The position numbers and the translations under genes were made by a program. A model generated the notes under the pieces. That model made no database searches. It worked only from the letters and a program-made list of their open reading frames with translations, and was not told where the DNA came from. Source: Nocardioides abyssi (GTDB lineage: Bacteria > Actinomycetota > Actinomycetes > Propionibacteriales > Nocardioidaceae). From it: a stretch of 32,711 nt of DNA. The stretch lies in the NCBI RefSeq assembly GCF_030412915.1, contig NZ_JAUHJR010000013.1:1-32711 (forward strand). The letters run 5' to 3'. Positions 21,100 to 29,453 of the stretch are shown one piece after another; within the stretch, counting starts at the first letter, position 1; each line of letters starts with the position of its first letter.

Positions 21100-22890
21100 G
21101 TGCGGGAGTTCTCCACGCCCCTGACGATCGAGGTCCCGGGGACGGGCAACCTGACCGACGACGTGGTGAGGAACGCCGAGGAGGCGCCCGACGCCGTCGT
21201 GTTCAGCCGACCCACCGCGGACGGCGGCTGGTCCGACGTCACCGCGGCGGAGTTCCTCGCCGAGGTCAGCGCCGTCGCCAAGGGCCTGGTGGCCGCCGGC
21301 ATCGAGACCGGTGACCGGGTCGCGCTGATCTCCAAGACCCGCTACGAGTGGACGCTGCTCGACTACGCGATCTGGTTCGCCGGCGCGGTGACGGTGCCGG
21401 TCTACGAGACCTCCTCCGCCGAGCAGATCGAGTGGATCCTGCGCGACAGCGGGGCCCGCGCCGTGGTCGCCGAGACCGCCAACCACGTCGCACGGGTGAG
21501 CGAGGTCCGCGCGGGCCTCGACGCGCTCAACCACGTCTGGTCGCTGACCGACAACGCCGTCGACGTGCTCGGCCGCCTCGGCGCCGACGTCGACGACGCC
21601 GACCTCGAGGCCCGTCGTACGACGGCCACGCCGCTCGACCTCGCGACGCTGATCTACACCTCCGGCACCACCGGGCGGCCCAAGGGCTGCATGATCACGC
21701 ACGGCAACTTCATGTTCGAGCTCGGCGTCGCCGTCGACGAGCTCGACCGGCTCTTCGAGTCCGAGGGTGCCTCGACGCTGCTCTTCCTGCCGCTGGCCCA
21801 CGTCTTCGCGCGGATCATCCAGATCGGCTGCATCAAGTCGCGCACCCGGCTGGGCCACTCCCCCGACATCAAGAACCTGCTGCCGGACCTGCAGGCCTTC
21901 CGCCCGACCTTCATCCTCGCCGTCCCGCGCGTCTTCGAGAAGGTGTTCAACACCGCCTCGCAGAAGGCGACCGCCGAGGGCCGCGGCAAGATCTTCGACC
22001 GCGCCGCCGACGTGGCCATCGCCTGGTCCCGCGGGCTCGACAAGGGCCGCCCCTCGCTGGCCGTGCGCGCCCAGCACGCGCTCTTCTCCAAGCTGGTCTA
22101 CGGCAAGCTCCTCGACGCGCTGGGCGGCAGCTGCCAGTTCGCCGTGTCCGGCGGGGCGCCGCTGGGCGAGCGGCTCGGCCACTTCTACCGCGGCATCGGC
22201 CTGACCGTGCTCGAGGGCTACGGCCTCACCGAGACGACGGCCGCGCTGACGGTCAACCTCCCCGACGCCCAGAAGGTCGGCTCGGTCGGCCGCCCGCTGC
22301 CGGGCACCGCCGTCCGCGTCGCCGACGACGGCGAGCTGCTCTTCCGCGGCGGCCAGGTCTTCGCCGGCTACTGGGAGAACGAGGAGGCCAGCCGCGAGGC
22401 CCTCGAGGCCGACGGGTGGTTCCACACCGGCGACGTCGGCGAGGTCGACGACGAGGGCTTCGTGCGGATCACCGGGCGCAAGAAGGAGATCATCGTGACC
22501 GCCGGCGGCAAGAACGTCGCCCCGGCCGTGCTCGAGGATCGCCTGCGCGCCCACGCCCTGGTCGACCAGTGCATCGTCGTCGGCGACGGCCAGCCGTTCA
22601 TCGCCGCGCTGGTCACCCTCGACCGGGAGTCGCTGCCGGCCTGGGCGCAGGCCCACGGCAAGCCCACCGACCTCTACCGCCTCATCGACGACCCCGACCT
22701 CCGCGCCGAGATCGAGTCAGCCGTCGAGGACGCCAACAAGGCGGTCTCCAAGGCCGAGTCGATCCGCAAGTTCCGCATCCTCGACGCGGAGTGGACCGAG
22801 GAGGGCGGCCAGCTGACGCCGAGCCTGAAGCTCAAGCGGAACGTCGTCATGCGGGAGCTCCGCGCCGAGGTGGACGCGCTCTACGGCTGA
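21100..22890 (+). CDS. fadD15: Long-chain fatty acid-CoA ligase (FadD15-like)
   Basis: 596 aa ANL-superfamily enzyme that adenylates a fatty acid and transfers it to coenzyme A. Motifs: LIYTSGTTGRPKGCMITHGNF (P-loop A3), LPLAHVFAR, SGGAPLGERLGHFYRGIGLTVLEGYGLTET (A5), GWFHTGDVGEVDDEGFVRITGRKKEIIVTAGGKNVAP (A7-A8), and a C-terminal TPSLKLKRNVV with the catalytic Lys. The lid loop and length match the long-chain AMP ligases of the FadD15 group. GTG start at 21100 has GGAGGA six bases upstream; the longer frame to 20974 is not supported. It is divergent from the SRPBCC/ArsA operon, the same neighbours as Rv2187. Substrate chain length cannot be read from sequence. Confidence 0.93.
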   Translation: MREFSTPLTIEVPGTGNLTDDVVRNAEEAPDAVVFSRPTADGGWSDVTAAEFLAEVSAVAKGLVAAGIETGDRVALISKTRYEWTLLDYAIWFAGAVTVPVYETSSAEQIEWILRDSGARAVVAETANHVARVSEVRAGLDALNHVWSLTDNAVDVLGRLGADVDDADLEARRTTATPLDLATLIYTSGTTGRPKGCMITHGNFMFELGVAVDELDRLFESEGASTLLFLPLAHVFARIIQIGCIKSRTRLGHSPDIKNLLPDLQAFRPTFILAVPRVFEKVFNTASQKATAEGRGKIFDRAADVAIAWSRGLDKGRPSLAVRAQHALFSKLVYGKLLDALGGSCQFAVSGGAPLGERLGHFYRGIGLTVLEGYGLTETTAALTVNLPDAQKVGSVGRPLPGTAVRVADDGELLFRGGQVFAGYWENEEASREALEADGWFHTGDVGEVDDEGFVRITGRKKEIIVTAGGKNVAPAVLEDRLRAHALVDQCIVVGDGQPFIAALVTLDRESLPAWAQAHGKPTDLYRLIDDPDLRAEIESAVEDANKAVSKAESIRKFRILDAEWTEEGGQLTPSLKLKRNVVMRELRAEVDALYG

Positions 22891-23181
22891 GGCCCGGCGG
22901 GGGTCGGCCCGGGTCCGGCAGACCTACGAACGGTCGTGGCTCCTGGCCCGACCGGGCTACCGGCGCGCCGCCACCACGGTGGACCTGCCGCCCGTGCGCC
23001 ACACCCGGACGGGTGACGCGGCAAAGGTTGCGTGATTCCCCCGCGCACGATGATCGGGACGCCTAGCATCGTCGATCGGCGCCAGCGGCTCGGGAGGGAG
23101 CGGCCGGCGTCCGCATGGGACAACGCTGGACCGTCGGAGGGGGCTCCCGACGTTCCTCACAGGACGGGAAAGGTTCTGTCG
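22891..23181 (+). promoter_or_regulatory. Intergenic leader of the Tad pilus operon
   Basis: 291 bases with no convincing gene. A TAGCAT box at 23064-23069 is the best -10 candidate, leaving an untranslated leader of about 105 bases. The leader contains a CGTCGG/CCGACG stem (23132-23137 with 23147-23152). An AAAGG ribosome binding site lies eight bases before the ATG at 23182. Near the ligase end, ACGAACGGTCGTGG (22927-22940) shares ACGGTCGT with the pilin promoter region at 31724-31731. I looked for c-di-GMP riboswitch landmarks and did not find them. Confidence 0.35.
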
Positions 23182-23922
23182 ATGGATCGACGAAGGATCC
23201 TCCTCATCGCTGCGGCGCTCGTGGCTGCGCTGGGTGCGGTGCTGGTGTTCCTCTACGTGCGGGGAGCCGACGAGCGGGCCGAGGACCGGTTCGCCACCGT
23301 CGAGGTGCTGCGCGCGACCGCGCCGATCGCCAAGGGCGAGAAGATCGAGGACGCGCTGGCGGCGGGCAAGGTCGCGCTCGAGCCGGTCGTCTCGGACCAG
23401 CTCCTGGAGGGGGCGCAGTCCGACACGACGGCGTTCGACGGGCTGCTCGCGCTGGTGCCGATCTACCCCGGTGAGCAGCTGATCCCGGCCAAGTTCGGCG
23501 GCGCCGCCGAGGTCTCCGCCGACACCGGCCTGCAGCTGCAGAAGGGCCAGGTCACCGCCACGGTGAACCTCACCGACACCGCCCGCGTCGCCGGCTTCGT
23601 CAATCCGGGCTCGCAGGTCGCTGTCTTCTTCAACGGCTCCGACCCGGGCACCGGCCAGCCGTTCACCCGGCTGCTGCTGCCGAAAGCGACGGTGCTTGCG
23701 GTCGGCTCGACCACGCCGGTCTCCACCACCGTCACCGACCAGACCGGCCAGCAGGTCGTCGAGCAGCTGCCCCGCACGCTGATCACGCTCGCGCTGAGCC
23801 AGGCCGACGCCGAGCGCGTCACCTTCGCCCAGGGCAACGGCGAGCTGGCCTTCGCGCTCGTCGGCGAGGGCACCACCGTGCGCCCCGGCCCGGGCGTGAC
23901 CAACCAGAACCTGTTCAGGTAG
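23182..23922 (+). CDS. cpaB: Flp pilus assembly protein CpaB/RcpC
   Basis: 246 aa. A single N-terminal membrane anchor (RRRILLIAAALVAALGAVLVFLYVRG, residues 3-28) is followed by a SAF-type domain (ATVEVLRATAPIAKGEKIED... YPGEQLIPAKFGG) and the RcpC repeat region (GQVTATVNLTDTARVAGFVNPGSQVAVFFNG). Family members sit at the cell envelope in Tad systems, where they are thought to hold or modify pilus components. The actinobacterial form lacks an outer-membrane partner, as expected for a Gram-positive. First gene of the Tad operon; tadZ follows after four bases. ATG at 23182 with AAAGG eight bases upstream. Confidence 0.91.
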   Translation: MDRRRILLIAAALVAALGAVLVFLYVRGADERAEDRFATVEVLRATAPIAKGEKIEDALAAGKVALEPVVSDQLLEGAQSDTTAFDGLLALVPIYPGEQLIPAKFGGAAEVSADTGLQLQKGQVTATVNLTDTARVAGFVNPGSQVAVFFNGSDPGTGQPFTRLLLPKATVLAVGSTTPVSTTVTDQTGQQVVEQLPRTLITLALSQADAERVTFAQGNGELAFALVGEGTTVRPGPGVTNQNLFR

Positions 23923-23926
23923 AGCC

Positions 23927-25123
23927 GTGCCCGTCGCCGTCGACCCCGACAACGCCGCCCTGACCTCCCTGCTGGGCGGGCTGCCGACCGGTGCCCAGGG
24001 CGTGCTGACCGTGGACCGGATGCACGCCTGGCTGACCCAGCACACCGATGAGTACGTCGTCGTGCTCGGCCCGCACCTCGCGCTGTCCGAGACCGTCGCG
24101 GTCTGCGAGGCCCTCCGCACCACCCGGCCCACCCTCAGCGTCGTGCTCGTGCGCGAGGAGCTGGACGCGACCACGCTCGCCAGCGCGATGAAGGCCGGCG
24201 CCCGCGACGTCGTGGCGGTCGACGACCTGGTGGCCCTCGAGGCCGCGGTCGACCGGGCCTACCAGCTCCACCTCGCGCTGCGCGGCCCCTCGGGCGCCGC
24301 CCACGTCGGTCGCGTGGTCACCGTCTTCTCCCCCAAGGGCGGCGTCGGCAAGACCACGATGGCGGTCAACCTGGCACTCGCGCTGACCGACCAGGGCGCC
24401 CGCAAGGTCTGCCTGGTCGATCTCGACCTCGGCTTCGGCGACGTCGCGATCACCATGCAGCTCTTCCCGACCCACTCCATCGAGCAGGCCGTCGGCGCCG
24501 AGGACACCCTCGACGTCGCGATGCTCGACGGGCTGCTGACGCGACACCAGGAGTCGCTGATGGTGCTCGCCGCACCCGCGCACCCCGACGTGCGCGAGCG
24601 GGTCACCGCGGCGCTGGTCACCCGGGTCCTGCGCACGCTGCGCGAGACCTTCGACTACATCGTCATCGACACCGCGCCGGCCTTCGACGAGCAGACCCTG
24701 ACCGCGCTCGACGAGACCGACGAGTGCGTCATCGTCGCCACCCTGGACGTCCCGACGCTCAAGAACGTCAAGGTCGCCCTCGAGACCCTCGAGATGCTCG
24801 ACATCGCCCGCGGCCACCGCCACCTGCTGCTCAACCGCGCCGACGACGCCGTGGGCATCGGCCCCGACAAGGTCGAGGCCATCCTCGGCATGGGCGTCGC
24901 CGCGCAGGTGGAGAGCTCGATCGACATCGCCGCCGCGACCAACGCCGGCACGCCGATCCTGCTGGAGAACCCCGCGCACCAGTCGAGCACCGCCATCCGC
25001 GACCTCGCGACCCGCCTCGCGGGCGAGACCGTCGCGGCCCCCCGGTCGGCCGTCGACCCCGACGAAGGCGTCGAGCAGGCCGCGACCGAGAAGCCCGCCC
25101 GCCGGTTCCGCATCCGGAGATGA
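23927..25123 (+). CDS. tadZ: TadZ/CpaE-type MinD-like ATPase
   Basis: 398 aa. Residues about 1-120 form a degenerate receiver-like domain (YVVVLGPHLALSETVAVCEAL, SVVLVREELDATTLASAMKAGARDVV), as in TadZ. A ParA/MinD ATPase follows with FSPKGGVGKTTMAVNLALAL (Walker A 137-144), VCLVDLDLGFGDVAITMQLFP, and YIVIDTAPAFDEQTLTALDETD. Family members mark the pilus assembly site at the membrane and recruit TadA. GTG start at 23927 lies four bases after the cpaB stop. The stop is four bases before the tadA ATG. The tail is basic (RRFRIRR), possibly for membrane or DNA contact. Confidence 0.92.
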   Translation: MPVAVDPDNAALTSLLGGLPTGAQGVLTVDRMHAWLTQHTDEYVVVLGPHLALSETVAVCEALRTTRPTLSVVLVREELDATTLASAMKAGARDVVAVDDLVALEAAVDRAYQLHLALRGPSGAAHVGRVVTVFSPKGGVGKTTMAVNLALALTDQGARKVCLVDLDLGFGDVAITMQLFPTHSIEQAVGAEDTLDVAMLDGLLTRHQESLMVLAAPAHPDVRERVTAALVTRVLRTLRETFDYIVIDTAPAFDEQTLTALDETDECVIVATLDVPTLKNVKVALETLEMLDIARGHRHLLLNRADDAVGIGPDKVEAILGMGVAAQVESSIDIAAATNAGTPILLENPAHQSSTAIRDLATRLAGETVAAPRSAVDPDEGVEQAATEKPARRFRIRR

Positions 25124-25127
25124 CCAG

Positions 25128-26621
25128 ATGAGCTCGCTGTCCGAACGACTCGCCGCAGCCCGCCGCACCGACACGCCCGCCGCCACCGACGCGGATGCCG
25201 GCCCGGACGCCGCCTCCTCCGAGGCCGGCGACCTGGCCGCCGCCCAGCCCGCCGGGGCCGCTGCCGCCGGCGCCGCGGCCAACGCCGCCGCGGCCGCGAG
25301 GCGCAAGGCCGACGCCGCGCCGCGGCGTACCCTCGGCGCGGCGCAGGTCGACCGCATCGAGGAGCTCAAGGGCAGCGTGCACGCCGAGCTGCTCCAGCAG
25401 CTCGGGCCCCACCTGTACGACGCCGACATGGACCAGGACGAGCTCGACCAGCGCGTCCGCACCGTCCTCGCCGACGTGCTCTCCTCCCAGGACCGCCCGC
25501 TCAGCAGCGGCGACCGCAGCCGGGTGACCCAGGAGATCAGCGACGACATCCTCGGCTACGGGCCGATCGAGCCGTTCCTGCGCGACCCGGACGTCTCCGA
25601 GGTCATGGTCAACGGGCACGCCTCGATCTGGCTGGAGAAGAACGGGCGGCTCCAGCCCGCCGACGCGCACTTCCTCGACGAGGCGCACCTGCGGCGCACC
25701 ATCGACAAGATCGTCTCCCGCATCGGCCGGCGCGTCGACGAGTCCAGCCCGATGGTCGACGCGCGCCTGCCCGACGGCAGCCGCGTCAACGCCGTCGTGC
25801 CACCGCTCGCGGTCGACGGCTCGGCGCTGACCATCCGCAAGTTCGCCACCGACCCGCTCACCGCGACCGACCTGGTGTCCTTCGGCTCGCTGACGCCGCA
25901 GACCTGCGACCTCCTCGAGGCGTGCGTGCGCGGGCGGCTCAACATCATCGTCTCGGGCAGCACCGGCGCCGGGAAGACCACGACGCTCAACGTGCTGTCG
26001 TCGTTCATCCCCTCCGACGAGCGCATCGTCACTATCGAGGACGCCGCCGAGCTGCAGCTCAAGCAGGACCACGTCGTCCGGCTCGAGTCGCGCCCGGCCA
26101 ACATCGAGGGCAAGGGCGCCGTGCACATCCGCGACCTGGTGCGCAACAGCCTGCGCATGCGACCGGACCGGATCATCGTCGGCGAGGTCCGCGACGCCTC
26201 CGCCCTCGACATGCTGCAGGCGATGAACACCGGCCACGACGGCTCCATCTGCACCCTGCACTCCAACGGCCCCCGCGACACGCTCTCGCGCATGGAGACG
26301 ATGGTGCTGATGGCCGGCATGGACCTGCCCGTGCGGGCGATCCGCGAGCAGGTCGCCTCCGCCGTCGACCTGATCGTCCACCAGACCCGCTTCAAGGACG
26401 GCACCCGCCGGATCACCCACATCACCGAGGTCGAGCGGATGGAGGGCGACGTCATCACGCTGCAGGACATCTTCGTCTTCGACTCCTCCGCCGGCTTCGA
26501 CGCCCAGGGCCGCACCCTCGGCCGGCTGCGCCCGACCGGCCTGCGCCCGAAGTTCCTCGACAAGATGGCCTACGCCAACGTCACCGTCGACCCGATGCTC
26601 TTCGCCACGGACCGCCTGTGA
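25128..26621 (+). CDS. tadA: TadA/CpaF-type pilus assembly ATPase
   Basis: 497 aa hexameric secretion ATPase powering Flp pilus assembly. A low-complexity Ala-rich N-terminal segment (about residues 15-65, with AAGAAANAAAAARR) precedes the helical domain. Core motifs: GYGPIEPFLRDPDVSEVMVNG (143-163), Walker A SGSTGAGKTTT (276-286), Asp box TIEDAAELQL (302-311), Walker B PDRIIVGEVR (346-355), and His box TGHDGSICTLHSN (368-380). All catalytic elements are intact. The ATG at 25128 has GGAG eight bases upstream. The stop shares one base with the start of the next gene (TGATG, 26619-26623), so translation is coupled to the VWA-TadB fusion. Confidence 0.95.
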   Translation: MSSLSERLAAARRTDTPAATDADAGPDAASSEAGDLAAAQPAGAAAAGAAANAAAAARRKADAAPRRTLGAAQVDRIEELKGSVHAELLQQLGPHLYDADMDQDELDQRVRTVLADVLSSQDRPLSSGDRSRVTQEISDDILGYGPIEPFLRDPDVSEVMVNGHASIWLEKNGRLQPADAHFLDEAHLRRTIDKIVSRIGRRVDESSPMVDARLPDGSRVNAVVPPLAVDGSALTIRKFATDPLTATDLVSFGSLTPQTCDLLEACVRGRLNIIVSGSTGAGKTTTLNVLSSFIPSDERIVTIEDAAELQLKQDHVVRLESRPANIEGKGAVHIRDLVRNSLRMRPDRIIVGEVRDASALDMLQAMNTGHDGSICTLHSNGPRDTLSRMETMVLMAGMDLPVRAIREQVASAVDLIVHQTRFKDGTRRITHITEVERMEGDVITLQDIFVFDSSAGFDAQGRTLGRLRPTGLRPKFLDKMAYANVTVDPMLFATDRL

Positions 26622-28525
26622 TGCGACGGCTCCTGCTCCCCCGCGTCGCGGCCCTCGCCGCCGCGCTCGCCGTCCTCGTCCCCTCGGCCGCCCTCGGCGC
26701 CGACGGGTCGATCACCCACGTCGAGCCGACCGCCGACGGCCTCCAGGTCCTGGTCGCGGTGCCCGAGGACGCCGAGGTCGACCTCGGGTCGGTCACGGTC
26801 ACCGTCGACGGCGTCGAGACCCCCGCGACCGCCGCACCCGCCGAGGCCGCCGCAGCCGTGCGGCGTACCACCGTGCTGGCGATCGACACCAGCAACTCCA
26901 TGCGGGGCGACCGCTTCGGGTCGGCCAAGGCCGCCGCGCTCGCGTTCGTGCGCACCGCCCCCAAGGACGTCGAGATCGGGATCGTCAGCTTCGCCGGCAC
27001 CGTCGACGAGGTCCTGGCGCCCACCACCGACCGCGACGCCGCCCGCGACGTCATCCGGGCGCTCACGCTCAGCCAGGAGACGATGCTGCACGACGGCGTG
27101 CTCGCCGCGGTCGAGCTGGCCGGGGACGAGGGTCAGCGCTCGCTGCTCGTGCTCTCCGACGGGGCCGACACCTCTGACACGCCGCTCGAGGACGTCACCA
27201 CCACGGTCGAGGAGGCCGGCGTCATCCTCGACGTCGTCGCCCTCGACCAGGGCGACGCAGCGCTGGCCGCGCTCGGCGAGCTCGCCGCCGCCGGCGACGG
27301 GCGGCTGGTCGAGGCCACCCGCACCGCGCTCGAGGAAGCCTTCTCGCAGGAGGCCGACGCGCTCGCCCGGCAGGTGCTCGTCACCGCCCCGGTCCCCTCA
27401 GGGGTGACCGCGAGCCAGGCGACCGTCGAGGTCACCCTGGGCACAGGCAGCGGCGACGAGCCGGTGGTCGCGCAGGCCTTCACCACGGTCCAGGCCTCCG
27501 CCGCACCCGCCGCTCCCCCGCCGGTGGTCGCCGACGAGGGCTGGGTGCCGCCGTCGTGGGTGATGTACGCCGGCGTCGGCACGCTCGGCGTCGGCCTGGT
27601 CGCCCTCGTCGTGCTGCTCGTGCCCCGCGGGCCGGCGCCGTTGACCGCCGAGCAGCGGCTGACCCGCTACACCGACGGCGCCACCCCGGGCACGTCCGGC
27701 GGCTCGCGCGTCGACGCCGACCAGGCGCTCGCGTCGGCCAAGGACGCCGCCGCCACCGTGCTGCGCCGCAACAAGTCCCTCGACGCCCGGATCACCCACC
27801 GCCTCGAGGGCGCCGGCAGCGAGCTGAAGTCCTCGGAGTGGCTGCTCGTCCACGCTGCGGTCTTCGTCGTCGCCGGGCTCGTCGGGCTGCTGCTCGGCCG
27901 CGGCAACATCGTCATCGGCCTGCTGTTCCTCGTGCTCGGCGGGCTCGGTCCCTGGCTCTACCTCGGGGTGCGACGATCGCGACGACGCAAGGCGTTCAAC
28001 TCTCTCCTGCCCGACACCCTCCAGCTGATGTCCGGGTCGCTCGCGGCGGGTCTCTCCCTCGCGCAGTCGGTCGACACGATCGTGCGGGAGGGGGCCGACC
28101 CGGTCGCCACCGAGTTCAAGCGGGTCCTGGTCGAGACCCGACTCGGCGTACCGCTCGAGGACGCGCTGGAGGGGGTCGCCGAGCGGTTCGAGTCCAAGGA
28201 CTTCGAGTGGGTCGTCATGGCGATCAAGATCCAGCGCCAGGTCGGCGGCAACCTCGCCGAGCTGCTCGACACCGTCGCCGCGACCATGCGCGAGCGGGAG
28301 TACCTGCGCCGCCAGGTCGCGGCGCTCGCGGCGGAGGGCAAGCTGTCGGCGTACGTGCTCGGCGGCCTGCCGCCGGTCTTCATGCTCTACCTCTTCCTCA
28401 CCCAGCGCGACTACGTCATCGTGATGTTCACCGAGCCGCTCGGCATCCTGATGCTCGTGGGGGCCGCGGTGATCCTGTCCGTGGGGGCGTTCTGGATGAG
28501 CAAGCTCGTCAAGGTGGAGGTGTGA
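26621..28525 (+). CDS. tadB: VWA domain-TadB fusion, pilus platform protein
   Basis: 634 aa, about twice the usual TadB length. A signal peptide (residues 1-26, ...AALGA) leads to an extracytoplasmic von Willebrand factor A domain (about 83-250). It has a complete MIDAS metal site: D89-x-S91-x-S93 in AIDTSNSM, T154 in SQETMLHDG and D180 in VLSDGADTSD. A beta-rich Pro/Ala linker and a membrane helix (about 313-335) follow. The C-terminal half is a standard T2SSF/TadB platform: helices near 408-427 and 428-450, cytoplasmic SLLPDTLQLMSGSLAAGLSLAQS (461-483), KDFEWVVMAIKIQRQVGGNLAELLDTV, and last helices near 580-597 and 603-626. The frame is open throughout, so this is not a sequencing join. The VWA part probably senses or binds something outside the cell. 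Confidence 0.92.
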   Translation: MRRLLLPRVAALAAALAVLVPSAALGADGSITHVEPTADGLQVLVAVPEDAEVDLGSVTVTVDGVETPATAAPAEAAAAVRRTTVLAIDTSNSMRGDRFGSAKAAALAFVRTAPKDVEIGIVSFAGTVDEVLAPTTDRDAARDVIRALTLSQETMLHDGVLAAVELAGDEGQRSLLVLSDGADTSDTPLEDVTTTVEEAGVILDVVALDQGDAALAALGELAAAGDGRLVEATRTALEEAFSQEADALARQVLVTAPVPSGVTASQATVEVTLGTGSGDEPVVAQAFTTVQASAAPAAPPPVVADEGWVPPSWVMYAGVGTLGVGLVALVVLLVPRGPAPLTAEQRLTRYTDGATPGTSGGSRVDADQALASAKDAAATVLRRNKSLDARITHRLEGAGSELKSSEWLLVHAAVFVVAGLVGLLLGRGNIVIGLLFLVLGGLGPWLYLGVRRSRRRKAFNSLLPDTLQLMSGSLAAGLSLAQSVDTIVREGADPVATEFKRVLVETRLGVPLEDALEGVAERFESKDFEWVVMAIKIQRQVGGNLAELLDTVAATMREREYLRRQVAALAAEGKLSAYVLGGLPPVFMLYLFLTQRDYVIVMFTEPLGILMLVGAAVILSVGAFWMSKLVKVEV

Positions 28526-28526
28526 G

Positions 28527-29453
28527 GTGACGCTTCTCCTCGTGCTCGGCGTCGCGCTGGTGCTCGTCGCCCTCGTCCTGGTCGGCATCGCGCTGACCCC
28601 CGACGCCGGTCAGTCCACCGGGGTCGCCCGCTCGCTCGCAGCCATCCAAGCCATCACGTCCGCGCCCAAGCAGCTGCGTGACGAGCTCGACCGCCCCTTC
28701 GGCGAGCGGGTGCTCGAGCCGCTGCAGGCCCGCGCCCTGCGCATCGGCCGGCGGCTGTCCGGCGCCGACTCGGCCGAGCGGATCCGCAAGAAGCTCGACT
28801 TCGCCGGCAACCCGCGCGACTGGTCGGTCGACCGCGTCGTCTCCGGCAAGGTGATCGGCGCGGTGTCGCTGACGCTCGTCGGCGGTGCCCTGGCGCTGGT
28901 CCTGGGCGTGTCGGTCCCGGTCGCGATCGTGATGCTGCTCGGCGGCCTGGTGGTCGGGTTCTTCGTCCCGGACCTGTACCTGTACCAGAAGACCTACGAG
29001 CGCACCGAGCGGATGCAGCGCGACCTGGCGGACGCGATCGACCTGATGACGATCAGCGTCGAGTCGGGGCTGGGCTTCGACGCGGCGGTCCAGCAGGTCG
29101 CACGCAACACCGAGGGCCCGCTCGCCGACGAGTTCTCCCGGGTGCTGCGCGAGATGCAGATCGGCCAGGGCCGGGCCTCCGCGCTGCGTGCGCTCGGCGA
29201 CCGGACGAACGTCGCGGACCTGAAGGCGTTCGTCGGCGCGATGGTCCAGGCCGACTCCTTCGGCATCCCGATCTCGCAGGTGCTGCGGGTGCAGTCGGGC
29301 GAGATGCGGGTCAAGCGTCGTCAGCGCGCCGAGCACAAGGCTCAGCAGGTACCTGTCAAGATCACTGTGCCCCTCATCTTCTGCATCCTTCCGTGCTTGT
29401 TCATCGCGGTCATGGGGCCCGCGGTGATCGGCATCATGGAGAACATGGGATGA
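28527..29453 (+). CDS. tadC: TadC pilus platform protein
   Basis: 308 aa T2SSF-family membrane protein that pairs with TadB as the inner-membrane platform. An N-terminal helix (residues 1-25), a cytoplasmic region, a helix pair near 110-150 (VIGAVSLTLVGGALALVLGVSVPVAIVMLLGGLVVGFFVPDLYL), then the T2SSF core MQRDLADAIDLMTISVESGLGFDAAVQQVARN and a last helix FCILPCLFIAVMGPAVIGIM. GTG at 28527 lies one base after the tadB stop, with GGAGG just upstream. The stop overlaps the sensor kinase start (ATGA, 29450-29453), so pilus and signalling genes are translationally linked. Confidence 0.94.
   Translation: MTLLLVLGVALVLVALVLVGIALTPDAGQSTGVARSLAAIQAITSAPKQLRDELDRPFGERVLEPLQARALRIGRRLSGADSAERIRKKLDFAGNPRDWSVDRVVSGKVIGAVSLTLVGGALALVLGVSVPVAIVMLLGGLVVGFFVPDLYLYQKTYERTERMQRDLADAIDLMTISVESGLGFDAAVQQVARNTEGPLADEFSRVLREMQIGQGRASALRALGDRTNVADLKAFVGAMVQADSFGIPISQVLRVQSGEMRVKRRQRAEHKAQQVPVKITVPLIFCILPCLFIAVMGPAVIGIMENMG

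Noticed and set aside
22891-23181. Cyclic-di-GMP riboswitch before cpaB
   Set aside because: GCAAAGG-like bases occur, but the conserved GEMM landmarks and paired stems are not there.
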